In this document: piece after piece, positions 7,405-15,739 of the stretch
How the letters are laid out: each line of letters starts with the position of its first letter
Position numbering within the stretch: position 1 is the stretch's first letter
Assembly: GCA_031278215.1 (NCBI GenBank)
Contig: JAITKV010000026.1
Location: forward strand, 24,880-88,879
Reading direction: 5' to 3'
DNA: 64,000 nt
From: Spirochaetaceae bacterium
GTDB taxonomy: Bacteria; Spirochaetota; Spirochaetia; Treponematales; Breznakiellaceae
The notes under the pieces: model-generated
The model's input: only the letters and a program-made list of their open reading frames with translations
Database searches by the model: none
What the model was told of the DNA's origin: nothing
Position numbers and translations under genes: made by a program

Positions 7405-9543
7405 TTAAATTTGTTTACCGGCGGCCCTTTCCTCTTCGGCGGATTGCAGTTCCAGCGTCGCGGCGGCCCTTTCCCATTCGGCGGATTTTGCCTCCATTTC
7501 CGCGGCGGTTTTTGCCAGGGCGGCCTTTAGGGTCCTTGTTTTTTCACCGTTGGAATACACTTCCTTTTTTGCCAGTTCCGCTTCCAGGGCCGCTTTTTCT
7601 GCCTCGAGTTTTTCCAACTGTAGAAGAATCTCTTCCTCCTGCCGCCGAAGCCGCCGCAGCAGGGTTTGCCGCTGCTTTTGAAGCTCCCGCTGTTCACCGG
7701 CATGTGCGTGCCGGTCCTGCTTGATAAGAATTACCGGCCGAAGGCCCCCGTCCGGGGCGGCAGGGGTTTTTCGGACGGCGGGGGCTTCCGGCGCGGCGGA
7801 GGCTTCCACGGGGGCCGGTTGATTCCGGGGGGCGGGTTCTTTGGCGGGGACCTCCGGCGCCGAATCTACAAGGCCCGCGGCTTCCCGCTCCAGCCGTTCC
7901 AGGTAGTAAGCGTAGCCGCCGTAAAAAAGCCGGGCCCTGGATCGGCCCGCCCCCCGGGGAAGCGAAAGCCCCGGTTCGGGGGCCGGTTCGGACAATTCCA
8001 GGGTTTTGGTTGACAGGGCTTCCATAAAAGCCCGGTCATGGGAAACAAAAATCACCGTCCCGCTAAACTGAAGCAGGGCGTCCAGGAGCGCGTCTTTTGA
8101 GTGAAGGTCCAGGTGGTTGGTGGGTTCGTCCAGTATAAGAAGATTTAGGGGCCGTAAGAGCAGGCGGAGGAGGGCCAGGCGGCTTTTTTCTCCTCCCGAA
8201 AGGACCGGCAGGGGCTTGTACACATCGTCTCCCCGGAACAGAAAGGCCCCCAGCATATCCCGCAGTTTGGGGATAAGAGCCCGGGGGGCGGAATTTTCAA
8301 GAAAAGCCAGGATCGTTTCGTTGCCGGAAAGGGCTTCTGCCGCGTTTTGTGAAAAATAACCCGGCCTTACGCCGGCGCCGTATGTAACGGAACCTTCATG
8401 GGCGCCGTCTTCCCCGGCGATGATCCGCAGCAGGGTGGTTTTTCCCGCTCCGTTTTTGCCCACCACCACAAGCCGTTCCTTTCGTTCCAGGGTCAGGTTA
8501 ATGCCGGAAAGGACCTGCCGGGATCCGTAGCGCTTCCCCGCATTTTCCAGGCTAAGAACTATCCGGCCCGAATGGGGAGGCTGGGGAAAGGGAATAGAAA
8601 TTTTTTTAAGGGATTCGGGAATTTCGATGCGTTCCGTTTTTTCCAGTTTTTTAATCCGCTCCTGAACCATCGCGGCCTTAGAGGCTTTATACCGGAAACG
8701 TTGAATAAGGGCCTGGGATTTGGCGATTTCTTCCTGTTGGGCCCTGTAGCGTTTAAGAAGAATTTCCAGTTCCCCGTCCCGGGTTTTTTCATAGGCGCTG
8801 TAGTTGCCTGCGTAACGCTTTAGGACCCCCTGAAAAATTTCGTAAACTTCGGTAACGCAGACATCGAGGAAGTAGCGGTCGTGGGATACCAGAAGATAGC
8901 CGCCGGTAAAATGCTTAAGCCAGGTTTCAAGCCAGGTTCTGGCCTCTATATCAAGATAGTTTGTCGGCTCGTCCAGGAGCATGATGTTGGGATTCTGAAG
9001 AAGCGCCTTGGCCAGGGCTATGCGCATCTGCCAGCCTCCGGAAAAAGCGCCGCATTCTCTGTCAAAATCGGTCCGGGAAAAGCCCAGGCCGGAAAGAACC
9101 TGTTCTATCCGTTCTTCTCTCCGGTAGTATCCGGAATTTTCCACCGCCTCGTTAAGCCGGTGATACTCTTCTAAAAGGATCTTGGTGGTCCTGTCGTTTT
9201 CGGTAGTCCGTTCCAGTTGTTTGCCCAACTGATCCCTGGCGGAAAGCAGCTCCGCCATATGTTGATACGCCCCCTCCACTTCTTCCCGCAGGGTGTGGCC
9301 GGCAAAAACCATGCCCGATTGGGGCAGGTAAGAAATGCGGCAGCCCTTTTCCACGGATCGGTCCCCCGAATCGGGGGGGCGTATTCCGGCGATGATCTGC
9401 ATCAGGGTGGATTTGCCGGAGCCATTAACCCCCGCCAGGGCCGCCCTGGAAGGGGCGGCGCCGGAACTAAGGAGTATGCTTACCTTATCAAGAAGATTCC
9501 TGTCTCCAAAGGCCGCCGAAATACGGCTGCACTGTACCCGCAT
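7405..9543 (-). CDS. ABC-F family ATPase (ribosome-associated), with a long C-terminal coiled coil
   Basis: Soluble twin-ATPase protein of the ABC-F class, which acts on the ribosome rather than in membrane transport. The first nucleotide-binding domain has GVNGSGKST, SGGWQMRIALAKAL and LLDEPTNYLD. A linker with basic, helical character (about residues 235-310) follows. The second domain has GKNGAGKTT, LSGGEKSRLALLRLLL and LDEPTNHLD. After about residue 530 comes a Pro/Ala-rich stretch (about 565-610) and a heptad-rich charged coiled coil to residue 712, resembling the C-terminal arm of Uup-like members and longer than in EttA. It lies between galE and an SH3 lipoprotein on the same strand, 26 bases after the latter, so it may be cotranscribed. 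No nearby drug-binding gene suggests antibiotic protection. Confidence 0.9.
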   Translation of the reverse strand: MRVQCSRISAAFGDRNLLDKVSILLSSGAAPSRAALAGVNGSGKSTLMQIIAGIRPPDSGDRSVEKGCRISYLPQSGMVFAGHTLREEVEGAYQHMAELLSARDQLGKQLERTTENDRTTKILLEEYHRLNEAVENSGYYRREERIEQVLSGLGFSRTDFDRECGAFSGGWQMRIALAKALLQNPNIMLLDEPTNYLDIEARTWLETWLKHFTGGYLLVSHDRYFLDVCVTEVYEIFQGVLKRYAGNYSAYEKTRDGELEILLKRYRAQQEEIAKSQALIQRFRYKASKAAMVQERIKKLEKTERIEIPESLKKISIPFPQPPHSGRIVLSLENAGKRYGSRQVLSGINLTLERKERLVVVGKNGAGKTTLLRIIAGEDGAHEGSVTYGAGVRPGYFSQNAAEALSGNETILAFLENSAPRALIPKLRDMLGAFLFRGDDVYKPLPVLSGGEKSRLALLRLLLRPLNLLILDEPTNHLDLHSKDALLDALLQFSGTVIFVSHDRAFMEALSTKTLELSEPAPEPGLSLPRGAGRSRARLFYGGYAYYLERLEREAAGLVDSAPEVPAKEPAPRNQPAPVEASAAPEAPAVRKTPAAPDGGLRPVILIKQDRHAHAGEQRELQKQRQTLLRRLRRQEEEILLQLEKLEAEKAALEAELAKKEVYSNGEKTRTLKAALAKTAAEMEAKSAEWERAAATLELQSAEEERAAGKQI

Positions 9544-9569
9544 CTGTCTTTTCCGGTGAACCGGGGCCC

Positions 9570-10907
9570 TTACCCTTCGGTGCTAAAGTAGATCACAAAA
9601 GGTTCGGGGGCCCTGCGGTTTACGGTACGATTGCTGCTTACATAATCCGGGGGTATGTATTCCATCCGCAGCCCCTGGTTGTCCAGGGTATACGCAAAAA
9701 CCAGGACCCTGCCCCTGCCGCTTACCGAATTGGTTTGCAGCGCCAGGGCGCCGGTATAGCGTTCGGCCATTTCTCCCCCCAGCTCGTAGTCCAGATCCAC
9801 GGTTCCGGTTCCCAGGACGGAATTTGTAATTATTTCTTCCGGCAGGGTGTTGATTTCATTCCAGGTAAATTTACCGGCGCCGGAAAGTACCAGGGTTCCG
9901 TAGGTGGTACTGGTAAAACTTGGACCCCGGACAAAGAGGGCCTGGAATTTATTCTGCCGCCGTTCTTTTTCCTGGTTTACAATGTTCTCCACCGACAAGG
10001 GCAGGGTTACAAAGACGGCGTTTTGTGTTTTTCCCTGGTCGTCTTCCCATTGGATCTCCAGGGTCTCTTCGGAACGGAAGATAACGTTTAAAGAGGTACC
10101 CTCGAAATTCCAGGAATGGTCCCCGGTTTTTACGATCTTCCGGTAGGGAAAAATAGCGTCCTCCTGTTCCAAATAGATCCGGGCCTTTCCGTTGCCAAGC
10201 CCCGCGGTAAACGAATAATTTTTTGACAGGGCGTCAAGATCGATGTGCCGTGAATTGATCATGGTTCTGTAGGATTCGGGGTACCAGGTCCGGCTAAGAA
10301 CCAGTTCCAGTTCCCGGTCGTTGCTGGTATCGGCGACGGCCTTTTCCCCGCCCAGGGATCCGGTGGTATGTTCAAACATGTTAAGGCGGTAAGAAAAGCA
10401 ATAGCCGACGCTGCCGCTCTTGGTAAGGATCTTGTACCAGTCCCCTTCCAGGGGCGTTCCGGAATTGCTCATGGCCGCCACCCCATCCGCTTTTTCCAGG
10501 ATCTTTATTATCTCCTGCTCTTTAAGGCGGTAAACCCGCCGGGCATTATTTTCCGGTTTGTCCCGGACGGGAAGGCCGTCCTGTATGGTCTCTGCATAGG
10601 TTTGGGCGTAGGTAAAGTTGGCGGCGTACCGTTCCGCCCCGCCCCGGGTTCTAAAGAATTCCAGGTGGGGCAGGGGAATCGCCATCTGCTGATTTTCTTC
10701 GGTACGGTACTCTTCCGGTACGGCGGCTATCCAGGCCTGTTCGATATTTGACCGGATCCGGATGGGAAGCACCGTCCCCGAAGAAATTGCCGGCTCTTCG
10801 GTGTACCACAAAAGAACGCCCCAGCCTATGTTTTTTTTAGAACACGCGGCAAGCAAAAACAGGAGCAGAACCGCTGCAAAAAGGCTTCTATTTCGTTTTA
10901 GTCGCAT
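9570..10907 (-). CDS. lipoprotein with a bacterial SH3 domain
   Basis: Exported lipoprotein of unknown role, 445 residues from the ATG at 10905-10907; the frame extends two codons further to a TTG. The signal peptide ends in lipobox LAAC (Cys22). A bacterial SH3 domain spans roughly residues 115-180 (GLPVRDKPENNARRVYRLKEQEIIKI followed by GDWYKILTKSGSVGYCFSYRLN, written here as two parts), a module usually involved in binding peptidoglycan peptides. The rest is beta-rich, with repeated short strands and no recognised catalytic motif. The upstream flank has a GGGGTAAG stretch but no well-spaced ribosome-binding site. It is likely anchored in a membrane facing the periplasm. Confidence 0.78.
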   Translation of the reverse strand: MRLKRNRSLFAAVLLLFLLAACSKKNIGWGVLLWYTEEPAISSGTVLPIRIRSNIEQAWIAAVPEEYRTEENQQMAIPLPHLEFFRTRGGAERYAANFTYAQTYAETIQDGLPVRDKPENNARRVYRLKEQEIIKILEKADGVAAMSNSGTPLEGDWYKILTKSGSVGYCFSYRLNMFEHTTGSLGGEKAVADTSNDRELELVLSRTWYPESYRTMINSRHIDLDALSKNYSFTAGLGNGKARIYLEQEDAIFPYRKIVKTGDHSWNFEGTSLNVIFRSEETLEIQWEDDQGKTQNAVFVTLPLSVENIVNQEKERRQNKFQALFVRGPSFTSTTYGTLVLSGAGKFTWNEINTLPEEIITNSVLGTGTVDLDYELGGEMAERYTGALALQTNSVSGRGRVLVFAYTLDNQGLRMEYIPPDYVSSNRTVNRRAPEPFVIYFSTEG

Positions 10908-10990
10908 GGGCAATTTTAACTTACCCCAAAAAAAATAGCTAGCGGGGAATGGCGGCCGGGCCCGGGGTTGCCGCCGGGCCGTTGGCGGGT

Positions 10991-11956
10991 CTAAAGCCGG
11001 GCGGCGGGCGCTTGGGGGCCGCCGTTTGTCAGTTTTAGCACGAGGAGTTCCATAAGGATCTTTTCCCAGCCCCCCCCCGAAGACCGAAGGAGGAATTCGT
11101 ATTCTCCAATCAGGGCCAGGGCCCCCTCGGCCCGGGGCCAGCGCTTTGCCGCTTCCAGATAGTCGGAACGGACCTTGCCGGAAAAAAGGCCTATTTTTTT
11201 TAATTCAAAGTCGTTTACGGTTCCCCCGGCGGCCAGGGCAAGATAATCCCGAAGCCTGCGGAAGCACCAGGCAAGGCTGGCCATAATGGCCTGGGGGCTT
11301 TCCCGGGCCTCCAAAAGATTTTTAAGGATCCCCAAGGCCGATTCCGGTTTTTTCCGGGCCATGGCGGCAAAGAGGGTAAAGGCCGATTCTTCCCTGGTAT
11401 GGGAAAGGCAGTTTTCCACCTCCGCGGCGCCAATGGGCTTGTCCTTCCCTAAAAAAAGAATAAGCCGCAGGCATTCCCGGCCCAACGCGTCGGTGTTGTT
11501 TTCTACCATTTCCAGCAGCACCCGGACGCCCTCTTCGTCTATACGGCAGCCCTGGGCTTGGAAAAAAGAAGCAACCCATTCGGTCTTTTTATTTTCAAAG
11601 AGTTCCCAGAAGACCGTTTTGTTTTCCCGGGGAACCGCTTCTTCAATCCGCTTGTCAAGTCTGGTTTCATCGGAAATAAGAACCACCGTGGTATGTTCCT
11701 GGGGCTTTTTTAGATAGGCCGCAAGCATGTCCACATCGTCTTTTTTTTTAATCGCTTCTGCATTTTTTATAAAGAAAAGCCGGGCCTCCGAAAAAAGGGC
11801 GCCGTTTCTAAAGACCGAAACCATAAACGGCAGGGGGGTTTCGCCGGCATAAAAACTTGTTTCTTCGGTTTCCGGGGGAAGCCGGGAACGGAGGGTTTTA
11901 ATGGCCGCCAGTTTTTTCCCTAGCTCCGGGCCCAAGAAAAGAAACGAGGAATTCAT
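10991..11956 (-). CDS. holA: DNA polymerase III subunit delta
   Basis: Clamp-loader subunit that opens the sliding clamp during chromosome replication. The 321-residue product has the delta-family layout: an N-terminal degenerate AAA+ domain (LFLGPELGKKLAAIK near 6-20, VVLISDETRLDKR near 92-104), a middle helical segment (VLLEMVENNTDALGRECLRLILF) and the C-terminal collar domain (FTLFAAMARKKPESALGILKNLL then IMASLAWCFRRLRDYLAL). The start ATG overlaps the lexA stop in an ATGA junction, so the two genes are translationally coupled. This couples a replication factor to the SOS repressor's transcript. Confidence 0.88.
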   Translation of the reverse strand: MNSSFLFLGPELGKKLAAIKTLRSRLPPETEETSFYAGETPLPFMVSVFRNGALFSEARLFFIKNAEAIKKKDDVDMLAAYLKKPQEHTTVVLISDETRLDKRIEEAVPRENKTVFWELFENKKTEWVASFFQAQGCRIDEEGVRVLLEMVENNTDALGRECLRLILFLGKDKPIGAAEVENCLSHTREESAFTLFAAMARKKPESALGILKNLLEARESPQAIMASLAWCFRRLRDYLALAAGGTVNDFELKKIGLFSGKVRSDYLEAAKRWPRAEGALALIGEYEFLLRSSGGGWEKILMELLVLKLTNGGPQAPAARL

Positions 11957-12564
11957 TGGCAGGCGCGGATCACATAGGCCAGTTTACCCAGGATCCGGAC
12001 ATCCTGGCTGTAGATGGGATTAAACTCGGGGTTTTCCGGCTGCAGCCGGATGCGGTTTGCCTCTTTAAAAAAGCGCTTTACGGTTACCGCCTCGTCCACC
12101 ACCGCCACCACAATGTCTCCGTTTTTTGCGGTATTCTGCTTCTGGATTAGCGCCGTATCCTTGTCCAGAATTCCCGCGTCCCTCATGGAACTACCCCTAA
12201 CCTTAAGGGCAAAGTACTGAAGGTTTTTTTTAAGGAACGATGAATGGACCGCAATGGTTCCGTCCCAATTTTCTTCCGCCAGGATGGGCCGGCCTGCGGC
12301 AACCACCCCCAGGATGGGAATTTCCACAACCCCGGCGTATTCCTCCGGCCCGCTTTGTACCACTTCCATGGTCCTGGACCGTTTGTCCCCTATTTTAATC
12401 CAGCCCTTTCGTTTTAGGGCGGATACATGGTCATAGGCGGCTCTTACGGATACGGAAAGATACTCCGCCACTTCCCGTATGGTCGGCGGATATGAATGGG
12501 ATTTAATGTACCCGGTAATAAAGGCAAATACTTCTTTTTGCCGTTGGGTAAGCTCTTTCATCAC
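11953..12564 (-). CDS. lexA: LexA repressor
   Basis: SOS-response repressor that self-cleaves when stimulated by RecA filaments. The 203-residue length matches LexA. The N-terminal winged helix spans about 1-70 (TIREVAEYLSVSVRAAYDHVSALKRKG written in part: SVSVRAAYDHVSALKRKG). The cleavage site is Ala90-Gly91 in VVAAGRP, the nucleophile is Ser126 in GSSM, and the general-base Lys163 is in AVTVKRF. The ATG follows GGAAGGGAG. Its own promoter lies 36 bases upstream. The 3' end overlaps holA by four bases. dinB at 58.6 kb is a likely SOS target, though no shared operator is obvious. Pathogenic treponemes are known to lack lexA, so its presence separates this organism from them. Confidence 0.95.
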   Translation of the reverse strand: MMKELTQRQKEVFAFITGYIKSHSYPPTIREVAEYLSVSVRAAYDHVSALKRKGWIKIGDKRSRTMEVVQSGPEEYAGVVEIPILGVVAAGRPILAEENWDGTIAVHSSFLKKNLQYFALKVRGSSMRDAGILDKDTALIQKQNTAKNGDIVVAVVDEAVTVKRFFKEANRIRLQPENPEFNPIYSQDVRILGKLAYVIRACQ

Positions 12565-12599
12565 TCCCTTCCTTATGATACTACTGGCGCTATGTCCCG

Positions 12600-12628
12600 A
12601 TGATACAATGATTTAGCAAATTTTACAA
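12600..12628 (-). promoter_or_regulatory. lexA promoter with flanking GTATCAT direct repeats
   Basis: On the minus strand TTGTAA (12628-12623) and TATCAT (12605-12600) are separated by 17 bases. The heptamer GTATCAT occurs once across the -10 and again 18 bases further downstream, in the leader before the ribosome-binding site. This direct repeat is a candidate autoregulatory LexA site, but it does not resemble the enterobacterial or Bacillus SOS boxes. Confidence 0.5.
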
Positions 12629-12705
12629 TAGACGGCAATTCTGCCCGGTGGGCGCATGCATATACCGATGATGGTTTTGAAGGATGGTGTTACCCCGGCT
12701 ATTTA

Positions 12706-12761
12706 GTGTCTGTCCATAAAGCCGGTGCACAAACTACGCTTGCGACTTTATGGACAGACTC
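12706..12761. repeat. family-3 interspersed repeat (cruciform-like hairpin)
   Basis: GTCTGTCCATAAAG and CTTTATGGACAGAC form a perfect 14-bp outer stem. Inside, GCCGGTGCACAAACTACGCT is nearly identical to the copy at 50870-50919 and can form a second small hairpin. It abuts a family-1 element on its right. Confidence 0.85.
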
Positions 12762-12764
12762 TAT

Positions 12765-12871
12765 TTATTCCCTGACAATTCCAAATTGTCAGGGCGCTCC
12801 GTTTGTAATTGTTTGTTAGGCAAAGAATTAGCTAATTCCTTGCCCGACAAACCAAAATCTATTGTGTATAA
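12765..12871 (-). repeat. family-1 interspersed palindromic repeat, full copy
   Basis: Inverted orientation. It has hairpin B (CCTGACAATT/AATTGTCAGG), a linker GCGCTCCGTTTGTAATTG, then hairpin A centred on the perfect palindrome GAATTAGCTAATTC, and ends in ACCAAAATCTATTGTGTATA. It matches the plus-orientation copies at 51593, 53628 and 54980. Confidence 0.9.
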
Positions 12872-12955
12872 GGGACCTTGAAAAATAACCTTCCGCCCCC
12901 GGGGCGGGGCATCTTGTAAGCGGCCGCGTCGCAACAATAACGCCAAAATTGAACC

Positions 12956-13038
12956 TACCGGCGAAGAGACTTGAACTCTTACATCCTCGCGGACAGTAGA
13001 TTTTGAGTCTACCGTGTCTACCATTCCACCACGCCGGC
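12956..13038 (-). tRNA. tRNA-Leu (anticodon CAA)
   Basis: Read on the minus strand, GCCGGCG pairs with CGCCGGT to close the acceptor stem. The anticodon stem GTAGA/TCTAC encloses the loop CTCAAAA, giving anticodon CAA, which reads UUG leucine codons. The long variable arm typical of class II tRNAs is present (TGTCCGCGAGGATGT), and the T-arm contains GTTCAAG. The discriminator base is A, as expected for Leu. The CCA end is not encoded. Confidence 0.95.
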
Positions 13039-13110
13039 ATGGGTGTTTCGCCGTACAAACTAATTCACAAATATACTATAAATGGGGTACCCGCTTCAAG
13101 CTTCTATGGG

Positions 13111-13139
13111 TTGACAAAGAAAACCAGTTTATATATTTT
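13111..13139 (+). promoter_or_regulatory. promoter of the RND efflux operon
   Basis: A consensus -35 TTGACA (13111-13116) is followed after 17 bases by TATTTT (13134-13139), with an alternative TATATT at 13132. It is the only clear promoter ahead of the efflux operon. Confidence 0.7.
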
Positions 13140-13142
13140 ATA

Positions 13143-13162
13143 GTTACCGACCGGTCGGTAAC
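13143..13162. promoter_or_regulatory. TetR-type operator: perfect 20-bp palindrome
   Basis: GTTACCGACCGGTCGGTAAC is a perfect inverted repeat starting four bases after the -10 box, over the expected transcription start, where bound repressor would block the promoter. TetR-family regulators of efflux pumps commonly bind palindromes of this size with an ACCGACCGGTCGGT-like core. No TetR gene lies in the window, so the regulator must be encoded elsewhere. Confidence 0.75.
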
Positions 13163-13261
13163 ATTTTGACGAAAATTCTGTAACCAATGCGGGATTTTCT
13201 TTATTTTTACATTGCATTGTATTAAATTGTAAAATTTTATAGAATTTGAAAAAAGGAAATT

Positions 13262-14689
13262 ATGAAAAAGAAACTATGCGGCGTTTTTTACATGGCTTGT
13301 TTTCTGGCCGGCCCGGCTATTTTTGCCCAGCAAGAAATTTTGGGGCTCACAAGCAGTCAGGAGGCCGCCGGGGCGGAGGCGGATGATCCAAAATACCTGC
13401 GGATTGCCCCGGATAAAGCGGTGGAAATGGCCATAGCCCATAATTTAAGCCTTCAGCAGGTCCAGATAAATAACGAGGCCAAACGGCGGGCGGCTCAAAC
13501 CCCCTGGAACGTGTTTATCCCCACGGTGGAAATCGGCGCCACCCTGGGGCGGCTGAATAAGGCCCCCCAGTCCCAGATATTGCCGCTTCCGCCGCCCTAC
13601 GGACCCATCGAGATGGGCGGCGGGCCCCAGTGGCGGCTTTCCGCATCCTTCCAGGCTACGCTGAATCTTAATATCGGAACGTTTGTAGGAATGAAGCAGA
13701 CGGTGGAAGAATATCAGGCGGGGCTTATTACGGTGGAAAAGGCAAAACTACAGCTAGAGCGGGATGTCCGCAAGGCTTGTTACAGCATGCTTTTGGCCAA
13801 AGAGCAGATTGCCCTTCTTAGGGAAAGCTACTCCAACGCGGACCGGCGGGTTACGATGGCCCAGGCCAATTACCGGGCGGGGCTAATCCCCGAGGTTTCC
13901 CTGCTCCAGGCCCAGGTTGCCCGGGAAAATATGCGGCCCCAAATAGACGAGGCGGAAAACAACTATAAAATGGCCATGGCATCCTTTGCCCTGTACCTGG
14001 GGCTTCCCTACGATACCCAGTTTGAAATTACCCAAATTTCCGAAACCGTGGAATTTATTACCCTGGAAGCGGCGGATTTAATTGCCCGGGCCGTGGCCAA
14101 TAAGCCGGATATCGAAGAATTACGGCGAAAGCTTTCCGCCCTAAGGGCCCAAAAAAAGGTTTTGTTTTTTAACCTCTATACCCCCACCCTTTCTTTGGGT
14201 TTTACCATGGACCCCACCTTTGGGGGAGAACCATGGAAGGACGGTTGGTTCAATTCTTCCCTGTGGAGCCAGCAGTCCGGTATGTTCAGGGTTACTCTGG
14301 GATGGCGGCTTAACGGCTTACTCCCCCTTACCACCGAACATCAAAGCTATCAGGCCATAAACGATGCGGTAAAGGTCCTGGATGCGGGCATTGACCAGGC
14401 GATACAGGGAACGGAGGTGGAGGTGTACAACATTATTCTGCAATTAGAAAAAACCCGCACCACCGCAGAAGCTCAACGGCTTACTTTAGAATTAGCGGAA
14501 CGGACCCTGCGGCTTTCGGAAACGGCCTACCGGAACGGCCTTAAGGAATTTCTGGATGTACAAAACGACGAACTGGCCCTGCAGCAGGCCCGCCTGGGAA
14601 CGCTTCAGCAGAGCTACAATTACCGTATGGGTCTGCTCGATCTTGAATATGCCATTGGTCTTCCCTTTGGCGCCCTAAGCGAGGAATAA
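13262..14689 (+). CDS. TolC-like outer-membrane efflux channel
   Basis: Outer-membrane channel of a tripartite efflux pump, 475 residues, with a signal peptide (cleavage near residue 23 after AIFAQ). Two long heptad-rich helical hairpins carry the family repeat pattern: AVEMAIAHNLSLQQVQINNEAKR near 55 (the first half ends at NEA), and ALQQARLGTLQQSYNYRMGLLDL near the C-terminus. The start follows AAAAGGAAATT. It is the first gene of the operon; the adaptor begins on the base after its stop codon. The 5' leader of about 100 bases carries the TetR-type operator. Confidence 0.9.
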   Translation: MKKKLCGVFYMACFLAGPAIFAQQEILGLTSSQEAAGAEADDPKYLRIAPDKAVEMAIAHNLSLQQVQINNEAKRRAAQTPWNVFIPTVEIGATLGRLNKAPQSQILPLPPPYGPIEMGGGPQWRLSASFQATLNLNIGTFVGMKQTVEEYQAGLITVEKAKLQLERDVRKACYSMLLAKEQIALLRESYSNADRRVTMAQANYRAGLIPEVSLLQAQVARENMRPQIDEAENNYKMAMASFALYLGLPYDTQFEITQISETVEFITLEAADLIARAVANKPDIEELRRKLSALRAQKKVLFFNLYTPTLSLGFTMDPTFGGEPWKDGWFNSSLWSQQSGMFRVTLGWRLNGLLPLTTEHQSYQAINDAVKVLDAGIDQAIQGTEVEVYNIILQLEKTRTTAEAQRLTLELAERTLRLSETAYRNGLKEFLDVQNDELALQQARLGTLQQSYNYRMGLLDLEYAIGLPFGALSEE

Positions 14690-15730
14690 ATGAAAAATCA
14701 ACGTTTCCGTGCCCTGGCGGCGGTCTTGTTTACCCTTGTGATGGCGGTAAATTCCTGTAAAAGGGCGCCGTCAACCGGACCGGGGGGAGACACGCCGGTA
14801 TTTGCCGTTAATACCAGCCTCGCCGTAGAGGGCCAAATCTGGGATTATATAGCCCTGTCCGGGGATATTGTGGCCGGGTCTACCGTGGATGTGTATTCCG
14901 ATGTGGCCGGTAGAATAACCCGGGTGTATGTAGATCCGGGCAGCCGGGTCCGCCGGGGGGCCCCCATTGCCGCGGTGGACCCCAGTAAACCGGGGATGAA
15001 CTACATTCCCGGAGTTGCCGCCGCCCCCATTGATGGAACTGTGGTCGCCCTGCCCGCCCAGGTGGGGGCCACGGTAAACCAGCAGGTTGTCTTGGCCCGG
15101 ATTTCCGGCAGCAGCGCCCTGGAAATAAAACTTTACATCGCGGAACGGTTTATATCCAAGGTAGCATTAAACCAGCCCTGCGAGATTACCCTGGACGCCT
15201 GGCCGGGAGAAATTTTTCGGGGTACGGTTACCGAAATAAGCCCCGTGGTGGATCCCGCTTCCCGGACCATGGAGGTAAAGGTAAATGTGGCCAACCAGGG
15301 GGATAAGCTAAAAGAGGGCATGTTTGCCAAAGTACAGCTTATCATCGAGCAAAAGGAAAATATTGTCAAAATTCCGGATTCGGCGCTGATTCGGCGCTTT
15401 GGGGAAGATTATGTCTTTGTGGTAGAAGAACTTCCCCCCCCAGAAAAAGCGGCGGAAGCCCCGGCGGAAAAAAAGGGATTTTTTGCATCCCTTCTTTCCC
15501 GGTTCTTTAAAAAGGAACCGGAAGAATCCAAGGAACAAGAAGCCCCGGCAGCCCAGTATGTTGCCCGAAAGCGCATTGTCAGGCCCGGCATCCTTATCGA
15601 CGGAATTTTAGAGATCGAGGAGGGGCTTAAGCCCAATGAGGTATTTATTCTTAAAGGTCAGGGCCTTCTTAACGACGGTTCCCGAATCAATATAGTTCAA
15701 CAGGTAGCGCCCCTGAGTTCGGAACGCTAG
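14690..15730 (+). CDS. RND efflux periplasmic adaptor (membrane fusion) lipoprotein
   Basis: Periplasmic adaptor joining the inner-membrane pump to the outer-membrane channel, 346 residues. It starts with a lipoprotein signal peptide (lipobox VNSC, Cys23). The biotinyl-lipoyl-like domain appears as GSTVDVYSDVAGRITRVYVDPGSRV near 62-86 and again as AAPIDGTVVALPAQVGATV. Beta-barrel and proximal domains follow (GEIFRGTVTEISPVVDPASRTMEVKV, cut here at shared motifs). A charged insert rich in Lys, Glu and Phe (about 248-285, including FFASLLSRFFKKEPEESKEQ) interrupts the membrane-proximal domain and is unusual. The hairpin helices are very short, so this is a compact adaptor. Confidence 0.9.
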   Translation: MKNQRFRALAAVLFTLVMAVNSCKRAPSTGPGGDTPVFAVNTSLAVEGQIWDYIALSGDIVAGSTVDVYSDVAGRITRVYVDPGSRVRRGAPIAAVDPSKPGMNYIPGVAAAPIDGTVVALPAQVGATVNQQVVLARISGSSALEIKLYIAERFISKVALNQPCEITLDAWPGEIFRGTVTEISPVVDPASRTMEVKVNVANQGDKLKEGMFAKVQLIIEQKENIVKIPDSALIRRFGEDYVFVVEELPPPEKAAEAPAEKKGFFASLLSRFFKKEPEESKEQEAPAAQYVARKRIVRPGILIDGILEIEEGLKPNEVFILKGQGLLNDGSRINIVQQVAPLSSER

Positions 15731-15739
15731 GGGGAAGAT

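Larger units (their letters stand above)
12629..12955. other. intergenic region filled by two interspersed repeats
   Basis: Between the lexA promoter and the tRNA there is no gene. The segment holds a family-3 hairpin (12706-12761) joined directly to a full family-1 element (12765-12871). The rest shows no clear structure. Confidence 0.75.
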
